DNA from: Candidatus Woesearchaeota archaeon
GTDB lineage: Archaea > Nanobdellota > Nanobdellia > Woesearchaeales > UBA10216
Length of the DNA stretch: 15,523 bases
Direction of reading: 5' to 3'
NCBI GenBank assembly: GCA_016180145.1
Contig: JACPBT010000008.1
Location: forward strand, 1 to 15,523
The position numbers were made by a program, and so were the translations under genes. Shown piece by piece: positions 12,524-15,523 of the stretch (the first letter of the stretch is position 1; every line of letters begins with the position of its first letter). Below the pieces are notes generated by a model. The model was not told the DNA's origin, made no database searches, and saw nothing but the letters and a program-made list of their open reading frames with translations.

Positions 12524-13389
12524 TCATCTATTTTTGAAAAGTACTGCGTTTTTCGTGACTTTCCAGCAAGTTTCAATAGGGTTCAGTTCTGGCGAGTATG
12601 GTGGGATGTGTTCAACGCGGATGCGTGGAGAATATTCTGCAATAAGGTTTTTCACGCATTGTGTTTTGTGAAATCCTACATTATCCATAATGAGAACGTA
12701 TTTCTTTTTCTCATCAAATGTTTTGAATAGTTCTCTCAGAAAGTGCATGAATGTTAGACTGTTTTGTGCGTCATAGAAATCATAATAGAACCTATGACTG
12801 CTTGTTAGCGCGCCGAATGTCGTAAGTTTTTTGTTGCTCCAAAAGAATGCTCCTCGTGGTGTTTCTCCACGAGGAAACCAGATTCGTTTGTAAGTTGTTT
12901 CAAGATGGAATCCTGCTTCGTCAATTGCTACAATTTCATAACCCAAGTATTCTTTTTCAAGTTTTTTTTAAACTCCTCTCTAAATTCTGCAACCTTTTGC
13001 GGATCATTTCTTATGTGTTGGCTGCGGGGTGTTATTCTCGAGAAATTGAGCTTGTGTAGTATTCTTCTGCAATGTCTTGGAGAATAATTCATGTTCGTTC
13101 TTGAGTTTATCATCTCATAAAATTGCTTTGTGTTTATAGAGCAAAATCTCTTATTTGCTTCTCTTGCTTCTTTTACAAATTCTCTTTTAAGTCTGGCCAT
13201 AGTGTTTTTTGTCAACGGTGTTGGTCTACCACTTCGTGGCAAAGTTTGAAGAGAAGAACCATTTTTTTCTCTTTGCAACCAAAAATTAACTGTTGGTTGG
13301 CTGCAGCCAACGATATTGGCTATTTCTTGCTGTTTCTTTCGTTGCTTCGATAATTTAACTATCAGTTCACGTTGGGTTAGGTTTAGCAT
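12524..13389 (-). CDS. IS630-family DDE transposase, made by -1 frameshifting
   Basis: Two frames joined by a -1 shift give one product of about 288 residues. The first frame (13389-12928) holds a helix-turn-helix (LSKQRKKQQEIANIVGCSQ, then TVNFWLQRE) and a second DNA-binding region. The second frame (12946-12524) holds the catalytic core: AIDEAGF (D157), LIMDNVGFH (D236) and YSPELNPIETCW (E273), 36 residues between the second D and the E. All three are present. The heptamer A-AAA-AAC (12967-12961, minus) is in the right phase; a -1 slip turns KKN into KKK followed by LEKEYLGYEIV, the expected continuation. Frameshifting is known in the IS630 family. The element may therefore be active. No ATG within the second frame at its start supports fusion. 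Confidence 0.85.
12961..12967 (-). promoter_or_regulatory. -1 ribosomal frameshift heptamer (A AAA AAC)
   Basis: The minus strand reads AAAAAAC in the X-XXY-YYZ phase of the upstream frame. Slippage by one base joins both transposase halves without losing residues. A downstream stimulatory structure was not identified by eye. Confidence 0.65.
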
Positions 13390-13408
13390 AACAATAGGAA
13401 AACATAAC

Positions 13409-13435
13409 TAGTATTTATAGTTTACTTTTGTCCTT
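13409..13435 (-). repeat. Right terminal inverted repeat of the IS630 element
   Basis: Imperfect inverted copy of 12451-12477. Flanked by TA at 13436-13437. Confidence 0.6.
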
Positions 13436-13437
13436 TA

Positions 13438-13728
13438 CTAGCATCTTCTGCTTCTTCTTCAAATACGCTTGGGATTGTTGGTGTTGTTGTTGGCGCGTTG
13501 AGTTTTGTTTTTCTGGTTTTATTCCCTTCTTTGTCTTTTATTGGTTTTATTGCTGCTCTTGTTTTGGGTATTCTTCAGAGGAAGAGGAATAAGTCTGCTC
13601 TTGGCATGGTGAGCCTTGTTCTTGGCATTATCGGATTGGTGATTAGTGTTCTGATTGTGATTGGTACTGCGTTTCTTATTGCAAAGTTTGCATCTGGCAG
13701 CGGGTTTGTTTCTCCTGGCTATAAGTAA
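13438..13728 (+). pseudogene. DUF4190-like membrane protein, N-terminus lost at the IS junction
   Basis: From the IS boundary the frame reads LASSASSSNTLGIVGVVVG, then two hydrophobic segments separated by LQRKRNKSALGMVSLVLGII. This is the DUF4190 pattern: a Ser/Pro-rich linker, two membrane helices with a Q-R-K-R-x-K/N turn, then a second G-rich helix. No ATG exists in this frame before the linker; a TTG at 13498 would start inside the first helix. The frame runs into the IS and meets a stop at 13405. The left flank of the IS does not encode the missing part, so either DNA was lost on insertion or the gene was already incomplete. A short functional product from TTG 13498 is a less likely alternative. 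Confidence 0.6.
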
Positions 13729-13737
13729 AAGTTTTCT

Positions 13738-14562
13738 TTAGGAATGTCCCACCAGTGGCTTTCCGTGTAGTCCTAATTCAGGAAGTTCCAGCCATGCGGT
13801 GTCATCTCTTAATATGCGTTCAAGGAGTTCTCTGTCTCTATATGTAAAGGAGCGTGGCATGGTTGTAGTGCTTACTTGCTGCCCTTCCTGTGAAATGTTT
13901 AGGACAGCAGCTTCTGCGTTTGTTTTTAAATCGTATGTTCTTCCGTTATACGTAAATGGCAGGGGGTGTCTTTTTTGATATGGTTCTCCATACAATGTCA
14001 GTTCAACCACATTCATGTCAAGAGCGTTGATGTAAGGTCCGCCCAATATTGAAATGTGGTTTTCCAGTTGGACCTCTGCAAGGGGTATTTGTCCTTCAAC
14101 ATCGCCGTTATAAAACAGTCCCCTTACTAATGCAAGTTCTTCTAAATAGTCTATTGTGGGTTCTTTGTCAAGTTTTTCAACTCCTAAGATGATTCCGTGT
14201 CTCACAGCGTCGTAATTCCGCCAGTATACTCCAAACTGGTAGGTAATGTTACCCAGTATGCCTGCTTTTATGGTTTCTAAATCGGGTCTATAAATCTGGT
14301 GTAGCTTGAAGCCTTTAACAGTTCCGTCTTTTAATGCAAAGGTAAATACATCTTTTGAAAGTGTGCTGGATGGGGCGTAGTGTTTGCGCACTTCTATGAC
14401 CGTGTATAATCCTGATTGCCTGAGTTCTACTTCTGTGTCTTTGTGCCAGGAGTATTCGTCAGGTTCTTTTTTGTCTTGCTCTATCTTGCGGAGCAGCAAT
14501 GCGAGATTACCTTTCGGCTCTTTAAGCGAGTCCATTGCTGCAGCGATATGATTGAATGTCAT
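13738..14562 (-). CDS. Unrecognised 274-residue soluble protein
   Basis: I do not recognise the family. There is no signal peptide or membrane helix. The first 40 residues are Lys/Glu-rich; the middle is beta-rich with many aromatic residues (TYQFGVYWRNYDAVRHGIILG, about 107-127), and the C-terminal half has NVVELTLYGEPYQKRHPLPF and FTYNGRTYDLKTNAEAAVLN. Gly-rich turns and alternating hydrophobic positions suggest a beta sandwich or barrel. A TATA-like stretch near 14588-14598 (minus) lies 26-36 bases before the ATG at 14562, suggesting a leaderless gene. It is 52 bases downstream of the RelA/SpoT-like gene on the same strand but probably has its own promoter. Codon use looks normal. The stop lies nine bases from the end of the DUF4190 remnant. 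Confidence 0.7.
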   Translation of the reverse strand: MTFNHIAAAMDSLKEPKGNLALLLRKIEQDKKEPDEYSWHKDTEVELRQSGLYTVIEVRKHYAPSSTLSKDVFTFALKDGTVKGFKLHQIYRPDLETIKAGILGNITYQFGVYWRNYDAVRHGIILGVEKLDKEPTIDYLEELALVRGLFYNGDVEGQIPLAEVQLENHISILGGPYINALDMNVVELTLYGEPYQKRHPLPFTYNGRTYDLKTNAEAAVLNISQEGQQVSTTTMPRSFTYRDRELLERILRDDTAWLELPELGLHGKPLVGHS

Positions 14563-14614
14563 GTAAATACGGTAGTGAGGCTTGTTTTTTAAGTTTTATC
14601 TTTTTAGGATTCAC

Positions 14615-15523
14615 TTACTCCGCTTTTATGCCCATTACGTTTTTGAGCTGTTTTATTTTTGGCATTGCTTTCTCAATTTTTTCTTTTTCTCCGCTTATCT
14701 GGAGTATGAGGCGTAGCCTGTTTTTTGCGGATTTTGTGTTTATTGATGCTACTTTTATGTCTTCTGTTGTGAGCGTGCTTAGTATGTCTGCGAATATTCC
14801 TGTGCGTTCTGTGAATTCTATTTCAAGCTGTTTTTCGCGGTTTTCCTGTTTTTTCCATTCAAGGCGTATTTTTTTGTCTTTAGGGAGGGCTTTGGCTGTT
14901 TCGCAGTAGCTGCTGTGCACGAGTATTGTGTCTTTTGTCTTTTGTCCGGTGAGGTTTTCGCCTTTTCTTATGTAGCAGCATTTTTGCATTTTTAGCGGCA
15001 GTTTTTCTTCTGATGTTATTTCTGCTGTTGACGTCGTTCTTTCCGGTTTTCTTGTCGGTTCCGCAGCTATTTTTAGTATTTTTCTTATTTTTTCTTTTGC
15101 GAAGCTCGTTTTTGCGAAGTTCAGCCACTGCCTTGAGGGTTTTGCGTCTTTTGTTGTCATTATTTCAACCACGTCTCCGCTTTTGAGTTCGTAGTCAAGC
15201 GGTTGTATGCGTTCGTTTACTTTTGCTGATTTGCAGTGGTCTCCTATTTCGGTGTGCACCGCATAGGCAAAGTCAACAGGGGTTGCTTTTTCAGGAAGTG
15301 GTATGGGGTCGCCTTTTGGTGTCATTACAAATATTTCGTCCTTGAATATGTCTATTTTGAAGCTTTCCACAAGGTCCTGTGCGGTTTCCTTGCTTCTCCA
15401 GTCCATTATCTGCTTGAGCCAGCTTATTTTTCTGTCAAATTTTTTGTCTCTTTCGGTTTCCTTGTATTGCCAGTGCGCTGCTATTCCCTCTTCTGCTATG
15501 TGGTGCATTTCCTGTGTTCTTAT
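14615..15523 (-). CDS. RelA/SpoT homologue, C-terminal part (TGS and ACT domains)
   Basis: Open to the right edge; 302 residues visible. The first visible residues (IRTQEMHHIAEEGIAAHW) are the end of the (p)ppGpp synthetase domain. A TGS domain follows (EIFVMTPKGDPIPLPEKATPVDFA to SGDVVEIMTT, about residues 62-122), then a helical stretch, a shortened zinc-finger-like region with MQKCCYIRKGEN and HSSYCETA (the Cys-Cys and later Cys of the family), and a C-terminal ACT domain (about 218-302). In bacteria the C-terminal half senses starved ribosomes and controls synthesis or hydrolysis of the alarmone. The regulatory part is clearly shorter than in typical long RSH proteins. The catalytic domains are outside the window, so activity cannot be judged. 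Long RSH genes are rare in archaea, so bacterial origin is likely. Confidence 0.9.
   Translation of the reverse strand: MRTQEMHHIAEEGIAAHWQYKETERDKKFDRKISWLKQIMDWRSKETAQDLVESFKIDIFKDEIFVMTPKGDPIPLPEKATPVDFAYAVHTEIGDHCKSAKVNERIQPLDYELKSGDVVEIMTTKDAKPSRQWLNFAKTSFAKEKIRKILKIAAEPTRKPERTTSTAEITSEEKLPLKMQKCCYIRKGENLTGQKTKDTILVHSSYCETAKALPKDKKIRLEWKKQENREKQLEIEFTERTGIFADILSTLTTEDIKVASINTKSAKNRLRLILQISGEKEKIEKAMPKIKQLKNVMGIKAE

Larger units (their letters stand above)
12451..13435 (-). mobile_element. IS630-family insertion sequence
   Basis: About 985 bp. The left end starts GGGACATAAGTATCCTATAA (12451-12470), and the right end, read inward on the minus strand from 13435, starts AAGGACAAAAGTAAACTATAA. 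Aligned on GGACA these agree at about three quarters of the positions over some 25 bases, forming imperfect terminal inverted repeats. TA dinucleotides flank both ends (12449-12450 and 13436-13437), as expected for an IS630/Tc1-mariner TA target duplication, though the two ends differ by one base in spacing. The body is a DDE transposase in two overlapping frames. The IS lies between the M50 promoter and a beheaded DUF4190-like gene. Confidence 0.85.

Noticed and set aside
1..15523. tRNA or rRNA genes, or an origin
   Set aside because: I looked for cloverleaf-like tRNA signatures and rRNA-like stretches in the short gaps and found none; a tool scan would be more reliable.

Overview
The window looks like a piece of an archaeal chromosome, most likely from a DPANN-type lineage (a tentative placement from gene content, not a phylogeny). 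Evidence: archaeal information-processing proteins (NurA-type nuclease, NucS/EndoMS, archaeal-type TrmJ, a small DUF5679-like zinc ribbon), an endonuclease Q C-terminus, VapBC with a DUF217-like antitoxin, and many genes with an A/T-rich TATA-like box about 22-32 nt before the ATG and no ribosome binding site, the usual archaeal leaderless layout. Genes are tightly packed and no gap exceeds 300 bases.

Layout. 1-504: 3' end of endonuclease Q. 513-1162: vapBC with a palindromic operator at its promoter. 1159-2161 (minus): a two-gene operon, a DUF1461/TIGR01906 membrane protein and a YkgJ-like Cys-cluster protein. 2201-3190 (plus): NurA-like nuclease. 3187-4808 (minus): type II NADH dehydrogenase and DoxX. 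4862-5590 (minus): NucS, whose promoter abuts two structured inverted repeats (5619-5740) resembling IS200/IS605 end/guide-RNA hairpins. 5762-7651 (minus): a four-gene membrane operon with two unrecognised membrane proteins, a PCYCGC-motif protein and a CcdA-like thiol transporter. 7735-7881 (minus): zinc ribbon. 8045-8398 (plus): winged-helix protein.

8361-10213 is a disturbed locus. A HAD phosphatase gene has lost its catalytic motif I and its frame. A MazEF/PemK-like toxin-antitoxin cassette lies between two copies of the 3' end of trmJ, sharing a perfect 30-bp core in the same frame and at the same distance from the stop. The ancestral order was probably trmJ directly followed by the HAD gene; the cassette appears to have entered at the trmJ 3' end and supplied a new gene end, as integrative elements do.

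10267-12402: an RHH protein, an RDD membrane protein and an M50 site-2-type protease whose C-terminal tail looks non-native. 12451-13435: an IS630-family insertion sequence with imperfect terminal repeats and a -1 frameshift heptamer joining the two halves of its DDE transposase. To its right is a DUF4190-like gene without its N-terminus. 13738-14562 (minus) is an unrecognised 274-residue protein, and the right edge holds the C-terminal part of a long RelA/SpoT homologue (TGS and ACT domains), unusual for an archaeon.

Themes: DNA repair nucleases (EndoQ, NurA, NucS), membrane redox (NDH-2, DoxX, PCYCGC/CcdA operon), and accessory traffic (two toxin-antitoxin pairs, IS630, structured repeats, gene remnants). 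The strongest candidates for something undescribed are the trmJ-tail cassette and the PCYCGC/CcdA membrane operon.
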